From assembly GCF_000718635.1 (NCBI RefSeq), contig NZ_JOBF01000014.1, forward strand, positions 62,001 through 126,000: DNA of 64,000 bases, read 5' to 3'. This DNA is from Streptomyces varsoviensis (GTDB lineage: Bacteria > Actinomycetota > Actinomycetes > Streptomycetales > Streptomycetaceae). The notes under the pieces were generated by a model. That model saw only the letters and a list, made by a program, of their open reading frames with translations. It searched no databases and was not told the DNA's origin. The first letter of the stretch is position 1. The number at the start of each line of letters is the position of its first letter. Made by a program: the position numbers and the translations under genes. Positions 56,182-64,000 of the stretch are shown here, in pieces.

Positions 56182-57073
56182 CTCGCCGAGAGGCTAGGTT
56201 GCGCACTTAGGGAACGCAATGCCCCCTGAGTCAACTCTGCGGAATGACGCCGTCACCCAACGCCGATCGGGCCGCCCAAAACGGCCCCTGACCACCACAA
56301 AGACCTCCCTGCCGGGGCGAGTAACCAGAACACGCCATTTTTTCGGCGGCGTTGGGGGGGAGTTCGCGAGGGGGCGGCGGGCCGGCCGCGTCCGTATGGC
56401 AAGGGATGGAGCACGTGGCCGCCCGTGCCCGTGCCAAATCCTGCCCTCTGGCCAGGCAGCCGCCCCACAATCGCGAGTGCCATCAGTTCCTCGTATGCCG
56501 CGCGCGTACGTACACACGTCCCGTCCATGGTGAACACCAGGCCGAACCCCTCCACCCCGTGGGAGGACGGCGCAGTAAGTGACCAGTGGGCGCCTGGTGC
56601 CGCGGCGACCCGTACAGCACGCGGGAGTGGGCCAGGTCCGGCTGTCGGGATACGGCCGTCTCGATCACCGCCACAGACGCCTGCTCGTACGACACCGGCC
56701 CGACTCCCACGCGCTATCGGCATCGCGCCCGCCGCCCCGTCCGAACCAGACCTGCCCCTGACAGTATGGGGGCCCCGGTCGCAGGCCATCCGGCGATGGC
56801 GGACACGGCTGACGAACGCTGACCGACCCTTTTCCGTCGGCGGAGGCCACAACGGATGGCGTCTGCCGAGACGCGACGCGCTCCCGCGCGCTGCACTGCA
56901 GGAATTACGCGGTACAGGAAGCTGATGGCGCGTCACGCCCCCTCGCGCCGTGCCGCCCCGTGACGCGAACACCCGTGGGCCGACGGCGGAGGCGGTGTGT
57001 AGGGCGGCGCGTTCCGCTGTGACCGAGGTCAGCGGCCGGCGGGTGCCGGGGGCCCGGGCGTGGTCGGGGGCTG
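56182..57073. other. Long gap without a recognisable gene
   Basis: About 890 bases of mixed composition, less GC-biased than genes here. On the minus strand two overlapping frames (about 56483-56710 and 56500-56720) each contain a stretch that looks like protein (IETAVSRQPDLAHS, and FTMDGTCVRTRAAYEELMAL). The two switch frame around the Trp-Arg-Gly codons, so a decayed gene is possible. I cannot name it, and stops or frame breaks interrupt every long reading. No repeats or hairpins stand out. Confidence 0.4.
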
Positions 57074-58015
57074 TCAGTGGTGGTGGAGGGCGTCGCGCAG
57101 GGCGCGGACCTGGTCCTTGAGGTTGCGTTGACTGATGGCGGCTTGGGGGAAGAGGAGGTCGAAGCCGTGGACGGCGCCGGGGAGTTGGATGAGTTCGGTG
57201 GTGGTGCCGGCGGCGGTGAGGCGGTCGGCGTAGGCGCGGCCTTCGTCGCGGAGGGGGTCGATTTCGGCGACGGTGATGAAGGTGGGCGGGAGGTTGCTGA
57301 GGTCGTCGGCGTGGAGGGGGGAGGCGTAGGGGTGGAGGTTTTCGCCGCCGGTGTAGCGCTGGAGGGCGAGGAGGAGGGCGCGGCGGTTGAGGACGGGGAG
57401 GTCATCGGCGGTGCGCAGGGATTCGCTGGTGGCGGTGGTGTCGACGCCGGGGTAGGTCAGGGATTGGAAGGTGATGTGGGGGCCGCCCAGGTCGCGGGCG
57501 CGCAGGACGGTGGCGGCGGCGAGGTTGCCGCCGGCGCTGCCGCCGGCCACAGCGATGCGCTGGGGGTCGGCGCCGATCTCGGCGGCGTGCTCGGCGGCCC
57601 ATTCCAGGGCGGCGTAGGCGTCGTCGGTCGCGGCCGGGAAGGGGTGTTCGGGGGCGAGGCGGTAGTCGACGGAGACGACGACGGCTTCGGCTTCGGCTGC
57701 GTACTGCAGGGAGCGGCCTTCTTCGGCTTCGGGGGAGCCGTAGGTGTAGGCGCCGCCGTGGAGGTAGAGGATCACCGGCAGGATCGCGTCCGTAACAGGA
57801 CGGTAGAGACGCAGGCGCAGTTGGCCGCCGGGGCCGGGGATGTACCGGTCTTCGACCTTGACCCGCTCGTCGGTGGGCGTCTCGGGGAGGTCGCGCAGGA
57901 GGGCGTAGCGCTGGGGGTCGGCGAGGACGTCGTCGAGGCCGTAGACGGGGAAGACGCCGGTGTCGGCGGTGTCGAGGAGGTGCTGGATCTCGGGGTCGAC
58001 GGCGGGGTAGGGCAT
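57074..58015 (-). CDS. Alpha/beta hydrolase of the HSL (acetyl-hydrolase) family
   Basis: Carboxylesterase of 313 residues. It has the oxyanion motif LHGGAYTYG, nucleophile Ser in AGGSAGGN, acid Asp near EIDPLRDEG and His in AVHGFD. A cap region covers the N-terminal 60 residues. Family members hydrolyse short-chain esters and sometimes remove acetyl groups in antibiotic pathways. ATG 58015. It is divergent from the GlxA-type regulator. Its DNA has a slightly simpler, GGTG-rich codon pattern than its neighbours. Confidence 0.92.
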   Translation of the reverse strand: MPYPAVDPEIQHLLDTADTGVFPVYGLDDVLADPQRYALLRDLPETPTDERVKVEDRYIPGPGGQLRLRLYRPVTDAILPVILYLHGGAYTYGSPEAEEGRSLQYAAEAEAVVVSVDYRLAPEHPFPAATDDAYAALEWAAEHAAEIGADPQRIAVAGGSAGGNLAAATVLRARDLGGPHITFQSLTYPGVDTTATSESLRTADDLPVLNRRALLLALQRYTGGENLHPYASPLHADDLSNLPPTFITVAEIDPLRDEGRAYADRLTAAGTTTELIQLPGAVHGFDLLFPQAAISQRNLKDQVRALRDALHHH

Positions 58016-58122
58016 GGCGGGTGGCGCCTTTCATGGGTGTTCCGGAAGAAGCACCCTCAGTTTCTCCAGCGCGCGGGCGTCGCAGAAGTGGCCCGGGGGC
58101 CATGATGTGCAACTATTGGGCC

Positions 58123-59181
58123 ATGACCGCTCCCGCCTCCCACCAGCCCGCTCCTCACCAGCCCGCCCCTCACCGGTCGGCGTCCCACCAGCCGGACTCC
58201 CACCAGGTCACCGTGCTCGCCATCGCGCCCGTGGTCGCGTTCGACCTCAGCATCCCGGCCCAGATGCTGGCCACCGTCCCGTCCAGCACGGACCACGCGG
58301 CGTACCGGGTACGGACCGCCACCCCGGACGGCGCCCCGGTGTCGACGGCGCACGGCTACGGCGTCACCCCGGAAGGCGACCTGTCCCTGCTGGAGCACGC
58401 CGACACCGTGATCGTCGCCGGCACCCGCTCCCCGGCCCTCCTCGACGAGGGCGTACTGGACCCGGCCATCGTGGAGGCGCTGCGGGAGGCCCGCCGCCGG
58501 GCCCGGATGGTGTCCCTGTGCACCGGGGCGTTCGCGCTCGCGGCCGCCGGGCTGCTGGAGGGGCGCCGGGCCGCGACGCACTGGCGCTACGCCGACCACT
58601 TCACCCGCCTCTTCCCCGCCATCGCGCTCGACACCAACCCGCTGTACGTCGACGACCGCGGGGTGCTGACCTCCGCCGGCGGCGCGGCCGCCATCGATCT
58701 GTGCCTGCATCTGATCCGCGAGGACCACGGCAGTTCCGTCGCGAACCAAGTGGCCCGCTACAACGTCGTCGCGCCGATGCGGGAGGGCGGGCAGGCGCAG
58801 TACATCGACCACCCCGTCTCGGAGGACGCGGGAACGTCCACGGCCGGGGCGCGCGCGCTGATGACCAAGCACCTGGACCGGCGGCTGTCGCTCCAGGACC
58901 TCGCGGCCCACTGCCACATGAGCGTACGGACGTTCACCCGGCGCTTCCGGCAGGAGACCGGCCTCTCCCCCGCCGAATGGTTCACCTCCGCCCGGCTGAA
59001 GCACGCCCGCTATCTGCTGGAGTCGACGGACCTGCCCGTGGACGACATCGCCGCCGAGTGCGGCCTGGGCAGCGGCACCAATCTGCGGCAGCACATGCGG
59101 ATCAGCCTGGACACCACGCCCTCCGCCTACCGGCGCGCCTTCCGCTCCACCACCGCCGAACGCACGCCGCCCCGCCCCTGA
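58123..59181 (+). CDS. GlxA-family transcriptional regulator (DJ-1/PfpI + AraC)
   Basis: Regulator of 352 residues joining a DJ-1/PfpI-like domain (about 30-200, VTVLAIAPVVAFDLS, then MVSLCTGAFALAAAG with the nucleophile-elbow Cys) to an AraC pair of helix-turn-helices (about 245-345, MSVRTFTRRFRQETGLSPAEW). The first 28 residues are a His-Gln-Pro repeat from 15-base DNA repeats. ATG 58123 is used; ATG 58102 seven codons upstream is possible. Divergent from the esterase gene, its probable target. The effector is unknown. Confidence 0.9.
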   Translation: MTAPASHQPAPHQPAPHRSASHQPDSHQVTVLAIAPVVAFDLSIPAQMLATVPSSTDHAAYRVRTATPDGAPVSTAHGYGVTPEGDLSLLEHADTVIVAGTRSPALLDEGVLDPAIVEALREARRRARMVSLCTGAFALAAAGLLEGRRAATHWRYADHFTRLFPAIALDTNPLYVDDRGVLTSAGGAAAIDLCLHLIREDHGSSVANQVARYNVVAPMREGGQAQYIDHPVSEDAGTSTAGARALMTKHLDRRLSLQDLAAHCHMSVRTFTRRFRQETGLSPAEWFTSARLKHARYLLESTDLPVDDIAAECGLGSGTNLRQHMRISLDTTPSAYRRAFRSTTAERTPPRP

Positions 59182-59252
59182 GCCGCACCCCGATTCGACG
59201 GGCGTACGGTGCCCCGCCCCTGAGCCGCGCCCCGGCCCGACCGGCGTACGGC
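59169..59252. repeat. 42-bp tandem duplication covering the glxA-type stop codon
   Basis: 59169-59210 and 59211-59252 are direct copies. Both open with GCCCCGCCCCTGAGCCGC and end near GGCGTACGG. The first includes the last codons and TGA (59179-59181) of the regulator, so the copy recreates a second, unused gene end. Confidence 0.85.
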
Positions 59253-59286
59253 GCCACGCACCCCACCCGGACCGTCGGACGCGGAC

Positions 59287-60456
59287 TCACCGGCAGGTAC
59301 GGAAGAACTCCGTGAGGTCGTGCGCGAGGAGTGCGGGCTCCTCGTGGGCGGCGAAGTGACCGCCGCGGGGCATGTGGGTGTACCGGGTGACGTGGTACGT
59401 GCGCTCGGCCCAACTGCGGGGCGGCCGGGTGAGGTCGGCCGGGAACAAGGCGACGGCCGTCGGCACGGTCACCCGCTCCACCCGCCGCGTCAACCCCTGG
59501 GCGTACTCGTAATAGGGCCGGAACGAGGTCGAGATGGTGCCGGTGAACCAGTAGAGCGACGCCTGGGTGAGGAGGAAGTCGTCGCTGAACCGGGAGGACA
59601 GGTCGCCGCCGCAGTCGCTCCACGCGCGGTACTTCTCCACGATCCACGCCAGCAGGCCGGTCGGCGAGTCGGCCAGGCCGTAGCTCAAGGTGAGCGGGCG
59701 GGTGCTCTGCTGGTGCATGTACGCGCCCTCCGCCGCGGACCACGCCGCCACGGAGTCGAGGTACTCCTGCTCCTCGGGGGTCACGTCGGCCGGGTCGTGG
59801 ACAGCCGGCGCGGCGACCGCCATCAGATGGATGCCGGCCACGGCCTCGGGGTGGGCCTCGCCGAGCCGGGAGGTGATGCCCGCGCCCAGGTCCCCGCCGT
59901 GCGCCGCGTACCGCTCGAAGCCCAGCTCGTCGTGCATGAGGCGGTGCCAGAGCTCGTGCGTCTGCTCCGTCGGCGAGGGGCGCTGGGGCGAGAAGGCGAA
60001 GCCGGGCAGGGAGGGGACGATGACGGTGAACGCGTCGGCGGCGTCGCCCCCGTACCGCGACGGGGCCGCCAGTCGGCGGGCGAGGCCGGTCAGTTCGAGG
60101 AAGGAGCTGGGCCAGCCGTTGGTCAGGACGATCGGCAGGGCGCCGGGGCGCTCGCCGTCGAAGCGCAGGTAGTGGACGGGGGTGCCGTCGATGTCCGCGA
60201 AGTGGGACGGCAGGGCGTTGATGGCGGCTTCGTGGGCGCGCCAGTCGTAGCCGGAGCTCCAGTGGTCGACGAGGCGCCGCAGCTCGGCGGCGTCGGTGCC
60301 GGTCTCCCAGCCGCCGCCGTCGCCCCGCTCCCCTCCGCCGCCGGGCCAGGGCGTCGGCCAGCGGGTCTGGCGCAGCCGGGAGCGCAGCTCCGCCAGTTCG
60401 GCGTCGGGGACGGCGATCACGGGCGTGGAGCGGGTCGCGGGCGTGGAGCGGGCCAC
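59287..60456 (-). CDS. Epoxide hydrolase (EHN family)
   Basis: Alpha/beta-hydrolase of 389 residues with the N-terminal EHN segment (VPDAELAELRSRLRQTRWP). The HGxP oxyanion motif is NGWPSS here, the nucleophile Asp is in HGGDLGAG, the acid segment is near LFPADLT and the His is in MPRGGHFAAHEEP. It should open epoxides to diols in the cytoplasm. GTG 60456. A Gly-rich insert (about 38-50) is unusual. It lies between the regulator and the acyl-CoA synthetases without an obvious operon. Confidence 0.92.
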   Translation of the reverse strand: MARSTPATRSTPVIAVPDAELAELRSRLRQTRWPTPWPGGGGERGDGGGWETGTDAAELRRLVDHWSSGYDWRAHEAAINALPSHFADIDGTPVHYLRFDGERPGALPIVLTNGWPSSFLELTGLARRLAAPSRYGGDAADAFTVIVPSLPGFAFSPQRPSPTEQTHELWHRLMHDELGFERYAAHGGDLGAGITSRLGEAHPEAVAGIHLMAVAAPAVHDPADVTPEEQEYLDSVAAWSAAEGAYMHQQSTRPLTLSYGLADSPTGLLAWIVEKYRAWSDCGGDLSSRFSDDFLLTQASLYWFTGTISTSFRPYYEYAQGLTRRVERVTVPTAVALFPADLTRPPRSWAERTYHVTRYTHMPRGGHFAAHEEPALLAHDLTEFFRTCR

Positions 60457-60560
60457 GGGGCCTCCAGGGTCTCGTTCTCACCCAGCACGCATGATCGTTT
60501 CCTCGGGCGAGGCGCCCAGTCTACAAATCGACGGCCTCCCTACCTGTATGCCGGCGGCCC

Positions 60561-60622
60561 CGCCCGTACGAGCCCCAAGGCCACCCGCCCGTACGACGGA
60601 GGCACCGCACCCGCCCGTACGA
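60561..60622. repeat. Three spaced copies of CGCCCGTACGA
   Basis: Copies at 60561, 60586 and 60612 (period 25-26 bp) lie directly downstream of the acyl-CoA synthetase stop (60654, minus strand). No gene is present between 60457 and 60653. Confidence 0.75.
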
Positions 60623-60653
60623 CAGTCGCACCCGGCAATCGGCGCCGCCCCGC

Positions 60654-62288
60654 CTACGCCCCGAACCCCCGTCCCGCCGCCTGCTCCCGGAGTTCGATTT
60701 TGCGGACTTTGCCGCTGACGGTCATGGGGAAGGCGTCGAGGATGCGCAGGTAGCGCGGGACCTTGTAATGGGCGAGCCGGCCCCGGCAGTAGCGGGCCAG
60801 CTCCTCGCGGCTGAGGGTCCCGGCCCGGTCGCGGAGTATGACGCAGGCCATGATCTCCTCGCCGTACTTCTCGTCGGGGACGCCGATGACCTGGACGTCG
60901 GAGATTTTGGGGTGGGAGTGGAGGAACTCCTCGATCTCGCGCGGGTAGACGTTCTCACCACCGCGGATGATCATGTCCTTGATGCGGCCGACGATCACGA
61001 CGTAGCCGTCCTCGCGCATCACCGCGAGGTCTCCGGTGTGCATCCAGTGGCTGTCGTCGATGGCCTCGGCGGTGCGCTCGGGCTCGTTCCAGTAGCCGCG
61101 CATCACCGAGTAGCCGCGGGTGCACAGTTCGCCGGCCTCGCCGCGCTCCAGGGTGACGCCGGTCGCCGGGTCGACGACCTTCACCTCGATGTGCGGCAGT
61201 ACCCGGCCGACGGTGCCGGTGCGGCGCTCCAGGTCGTCCTCGCGCCGGGTCTGGGTGGAGACGGGGGAGGTCTCGGTCATGCCGTAGCAGATGGCGACCT
61301 CGGCCATGTTCATCTCGCCGACCACGCGTTTCATCACCTCGGCCGGGCAGGGCGAGCCGGCCATGATGCCGGTGCGCAGCGTCGAGAGGTCGTACGCGGC
61401 GAAGTCCGGGAGGCCGAGTTCGGCGATGAACATGGTGGGGACGCCGTAGAGCGAGGTGCAGCGTTCGCGTTCGACGGCGCGCAGGGTGGCGGCGGCGTCG
61501 AAGGACGGCGCGGGGATGACGACGCAGGCGCCGTGGCTGGTGGCGCCGAGGTTGCCCATGACCATGCCGAAGCAGTGGTAGAAGGGCACGGGCAGGCAGA
61601 TCCGGTCCCGTTCGGTGTAGCCGACGGTCTCCCCCACGAAGTAGCCGTTGTTGAGGATGTTGTGGTGGGAGAGGGTGGCGCCCTTGGGGAAGCCGGTGGT
61701 GCCCGAGGTGTACTGGATGTTGACGGGGTCGTCGCTGGAGAGCTGCGCCTCGCGCTCGGCGAGCCGTTCCGGCCGCACCCCGGCCCCGGCCCGTACCAGG
61801 CCGTGCCAGGTCGGATCGCCGATGTAGACGACATCGCGCAGCGCGGGGCAGCGGGCGCGGACCTGCTCGACCATCCGCCGGTAGTCGCTGCTCTTGTGCT
61901 CGACGGAGGCGATCAGCACCTCGATGCCGGACTGCGCGAGCACGTACTCCAGCTCGTGCACGCGGTACGCCGGGTTGACGTTGACCATGATCGCACCGAT
62001 CCGCGCGGTGGCGTACTGCACCAGCACCCACTCGGGGCAGTTGACCGCCCAGATGCCGACCCGGTCGCCCTTGGCGACGCCCTTGGCCAGCAACCCGAGG
62101 GCGACCTCCTCGACGGCCTCGCCGAACTCCGCGTACGTCCAGCGGCGGCCGCTCGGCACGTCGACGAGCGCGTCCCGGTCGCCGAACCGCTCGACGGCGC
62201 GGGCCAGGTTCGCGCCGATCGTCTCGCCCAGCAGCGGGGTGTCGCCGACGCCGCTCGCGTACGACAGGGTGCTCCCCGGCGCGCTCAT
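60654..62288 (-). CDS. AMP-binding fatty acyl-CoA synthetase (AMP-acid ligase II type)
   Basis: Adenylate-forming ligase of 544 residues. The P-loop-like motif is [13 protein letters not shown], the A5 motif YGMTETSPV, the hinge ends in [16 protein letters not shown], and the catalytic Lys is in [12 protein letters not shown]. It activates a fatty or aromatic acid as the AMP ester, then the CoA thioester; by resemblance medium- to long-chain acids are likely. ATG 62288 overlaps the stop of the upstream synthetase gene by four bases and has GAGGAGG upstream. Two ligases in one operon suggest division by chain length or substrate. Confidence 0.94.
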   Translation of the reverse strand: MSAPGSTLSYASGVGDTPLLGETIGANLARAVERFGDRDALVDVPSGRRWTYAEFGEAVEEVALGLLAKGVAKGDRVGIWAVNCPEWVLVQYATARIGAIMVNVNPAYRVHELEYVLAQSGIEVLIASVEHKSSDYRRMVEQVRARCPALRDVVYIGDPTWHGLVRAGAGVRPERLAEREAQLSSDDPVNIQYTSGTTGFPKGATLSHHNILNNGYFVGETVGYTERDRICLPVPFYHCFGMVMGNLGATSHGACVVIPAPSFDAAATLRAVERERCTSLYGVPTMFIAELGLPDFAAYDLSTLRTGIMAGSPCPAEVMKRVVGEMNMAEVAICYGMTETSPVSTQTRREDDLERRTGTVGRVLPHIEVKVVDPATGVTLERGEAGELCTRGYSVMRGYWNEPERTAEAIDDSHWMHTGDLAVMREDGYVVIVGRIKDMIIRGGENVYPREIEEFLHSHPKISDVQVIGVPDEKYGEEIMACVILRDRAGTLSREELARYCRGRLAHYKVPRYLRILDAFPMTVSGKVRKIELREQAAGRGFGA

Positions 62289-63988
62289 CGGTGGTCCTCC
62301 TCTCGGAACTCCGTGCCGCCGCCCTGCGCCGTACGTTCGCGCAGTTCGATGCGGCGGATCTTCCCGGAGACGGTCTTGGGCAGCTCCGCGAACTCCAGGC
62401 GGCGGACGCGCTTGTACGGCGCGAGGGTCGCCCGGGAGTGCGCGAAGATCGCCGCGGCCGTCTCGGCGCCCGGCTCCCAGCCCGCCGCGAGGACGATGTA
62501 CGCCTTGGGCACCGCGAGCCGCAGCGGGTCGGGGGCGGGGACGACGGCCGCCTCCGCGACGGCCTCGTGTTCCAGCAGCGCGCTCTCCAGCTCGAAGGGC
62601 GAGATCTTGTAGTCGGACGCCTTGAAGACGTCGTCGGCCCGGCCGATGTAGGTGATGTAGCCGTCGGCGTCGCGCGAGCCGATGTCGCCGGTGCGGTAGT
62701 AGCCGCCCGCCATCGCCTCGGCGGTGCGCTCCGGGTCGCCCTCGTACCCCGTCATCAGGCCCACCGGCCGGGCGGAGAGGTCGAGGCTGATCTCGCCCTC
62801 GTCGCCGGGCTTGCCGGTCACCGGGTCGAGGAGGGCGACGGCGAAGCCGGGGCTCGGGCGGCCCATCGAACCGGTCTTGATCTTCTGGCCGGGGCAGTTG
62901 GCGATCTGCACGGACGTCTCGGTCTGCCCGAACCCGTCCCGGATCGTCACCCCCCAGGCGCGCCGCACGGAGTCGATGACCTCGGGGTTGAGCGGTTCGC
63001 CGGCGGCGACGGCCTCGCGGGGCGGGGTGCGCAGCGCGCCGAGGTCGGCCTGGATCAGCATCCGCCAGACGGTGGGCGGAGCGCAGAAGCTGGTGATGCC
63101 GCAGCGGTCCATCTCGGCCATGAGGCGGGCGGCGTCGAAGCGCGTGTAGTTGTGGACGAAGACGGTCGCCTCGGCGTTCCACGGCGCGAACAGGTTCGAC
63201 CAGGCGTGCTTGGCCCAGCCGGGCGAGGAGATGTTGAGGTGCACGTCGCCGGGGCGCAGCCCGATCCAGTACATCGTCGACAGGTGGCCGATGGGGTAGG
63301 AGACGTGGGTGTGCTCGACGAGCTTCGGCTGGGCCGTCGTCCCGGAGGTGAAGTACAGCATGAGCGGGTCGCTCGCGAGGGTCGGCCCCTCCGGGGTGTA
63401 CGCGCCGGGGCACTGGTAGGCGTCCTCGTAGGCGAGCCAGCCGTCGCCCGCGCCGGCGGCGGCGCTCGTGGTGTTCGTCCCGGCGCCGACGACGATCCGC
63501 GTGTAGTCGCCCGGCACGTCCGTGAACTTGTCGCGGTCCTCGGCCCGTACGAGCACGTGGGCGGCGCGGCCGCGCTCGATGCGGTCCGCGAGGTCGGCGG
63601 GGCCGAGCAGCGGGGTGGCGGGGATGACGACGGCGCGCAGCTTCATCGCCGCGAGCGCGGTCTCCCACAGCTCGGCCTGGTTGCCGAGCATGACGACGAT
63701 CCGGTCCCCGGCCCGTACGCCCTGGGCGCGCAGCCAGTTCGCGACGCGCCCGGAGCGGTCGCGCAGCGCGTCGAAGGAGAGCCGGGTCTCGGCGCCGTCC
63801 TCCTCCACGATCCACAGGGCGGTCCGCTCGTTGCCCGCGGCGATCCGGTCGAACCAGTCGAGCGCCCAGTTGAACTCCGGCGGCCGGGGCCAGGAGAATC
63901 CGGCGCAGGCCCCCGCGTAGTCCTCCCGGTGCCCGAGCAGAAAATCCCGCGCCGCGCGGAACTCTTCGGTCACGTCGGTTGCCGTCAC
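62285..63988 (-). CDS. Acyl-CoA synthetase, medium-chain/ACSM-like
   Basis: Adenylate-forming ligase of 567 residues: [14 protein letters not shown] near the centre, [15 protein letters not shown], the hinge [16 protein letters not shown] and the catalytic Lys in [12 protein letters not shown]. The A3 and hinge wording is that of medium-chain/acetyl-like synthetases (ACSM), distinct from its neighbour. GTG 63988 with GAGGAGG near the window edge is the start. It is the first visible gene of a two-gene operon; anything further upstream is outside the window. Confidence 0.93.
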   Translation of the reverse strand: MTATDVTEEFRAARDFLLGHREDYAGACAGFSWPRPPEFNWALDWFDRIAAGNERTALWIVEEDGAETRLSFDALRDRSGRVANWLRAQGVRAGDRIVVMLGNQAELWETALAAMKLRAVVIPATPLLGPADLADRIERGRAAHVLVRAEDRDKFTDVPGDYTRIVVGAGTNTTSAAAGAGDGWLAYEDAYQCPGAYTPEGPTLASDPLMLYFTSGTTAQPKLVEHTHVSYPIGHLSTMYWIGLRPGDVHLNISSPGWAKHAWSNLFAPWNAEATVFVHNYTRFDAARLMAEMDRCGITSFCAPPTVWRMLIQADLGALRTPPREAVAAGEPLNPEVIDSVRRAWGVTIRDGFGQTETSVQIANCPGQKIKTGSMGRPSPGFAVALLDPVTGKPGDEGEISLDLSARPVGLMTGYEGDPERTAEAMAGGYYRTGDIGSRDADGYITYIGRADDVFKASDYKISPFELESALLEHEAVAEAAVVPAPDPLRLAVPKAYIVLAAGWEPGAETAAAIFAHSRATLAPYKRVRRLEFAELPKTVSGKIRRIELRERTAQGGGTEFREEDHR

Positions 63989-64000
63989 TTGTCCTCCTCA

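Noticed and set aside
56253..56972. 239-codon minus-strand gene in the gap after the CYP105-like gene
   Set aside because: Only a short stretch looks like protein and it is broken by a frame change; kept as an observation, not called as a gene.

Overview
The window looks like a chromosomal segment of a Streptomyces or a close relative. It has very high G+C with strongly GC-biased third positions, many GTG starts, ATGA/GTGA overlaps inside operons, Tat and lipoprotein signals, CYP105/CYP107-type P450s, and the regulator families typical of the genus (GntR, ROK, TetR, MarR, MerR, XRE-cupin, LysR, IclR, GlxA). I see no rRNA, tRNA, CRISPR array, insertion sequence or phage genes. Both ends cut into transcription units: the first gene runs off the left edge and the acyl-CoA synthetase pair begins at the right edge.

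Layout. 1-1.9 kb: the start of a ribose-type sugar ABC transporter (lipoprotein) under a GntR regulator. 2-7.8 kb: a small secreted protein, a P450, a divergent NmrA-like/LysR pair and a divergent TetR/SDR pair. 7.9-16.8 kb: a sugar locus in which ROK regulator, KDG-type kinase and KDPG/KDPGal-type aldolase run leftwards, a CUT1 sugar importer (binding protein plus two permeases) runs rightwards, and a secreted ricin-B/beta-helix enzyme converges on the importer. One 24-bp operator-like motif occurs in front of the ROK/importer promoters and twice in front of the secreted enzyme. 17-24.6 kb: a secreted RNase Sa homologue, a GH95-like enzyme, an XRE-cupin/small membrane protein pair, an AIM24-family protein and a secreted GH84 hexosaminidase.

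24.8-43 kb is mainly purine catabolism: allantoicase and allantoinase, an IclR (AllR-like) repressor, a MobA/MocA-like nucleotidyltransferase, malate synthase, an NCS2 xanthine-type permease, an 8-oxoguanine-deaminase-like enzyme, urate oxidase, HIU hydrolase and OHCU decarboxylase. Together they take urate through allantoin towards glyoxylate and malate. Two matching palindromes (TTCAAC-N5-GTTGAA type) in front of allantoinase and OHCU decarboxylase suggest one IclR-controlled regulon. Inserted between malate synthase and a secreted fucosidase is a lower-GC three-gene unit (WXG100-like protein, WXG-linker-amidase protein, small membrane protein) that looks like a type VII secretion effector with a possible immunity protein.

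43-64 kb is mixed accessory metabolism: MarR/VOC, an AlkA-like glycosylase with an altered catalytic position, a thiamine-binding/YheO-like pair, DUF4037, a FAD monooxygenase/TetR pair, a zinc-ribbon protein with a degenerate Mrr-like domain, hemerythrin, a DinB-like gene that has lost its start, a MerR/beta-lactamase-family/SDR group, a P450 with a 3Fe-4S ferredoxin, an HSL-type esterase opposite a GlxA-type regulator, an epoxide hydrolase and two acyl-CoA synthetases. A recurrent oddity throughout is short tandem repeats placed at or just after stop codons.
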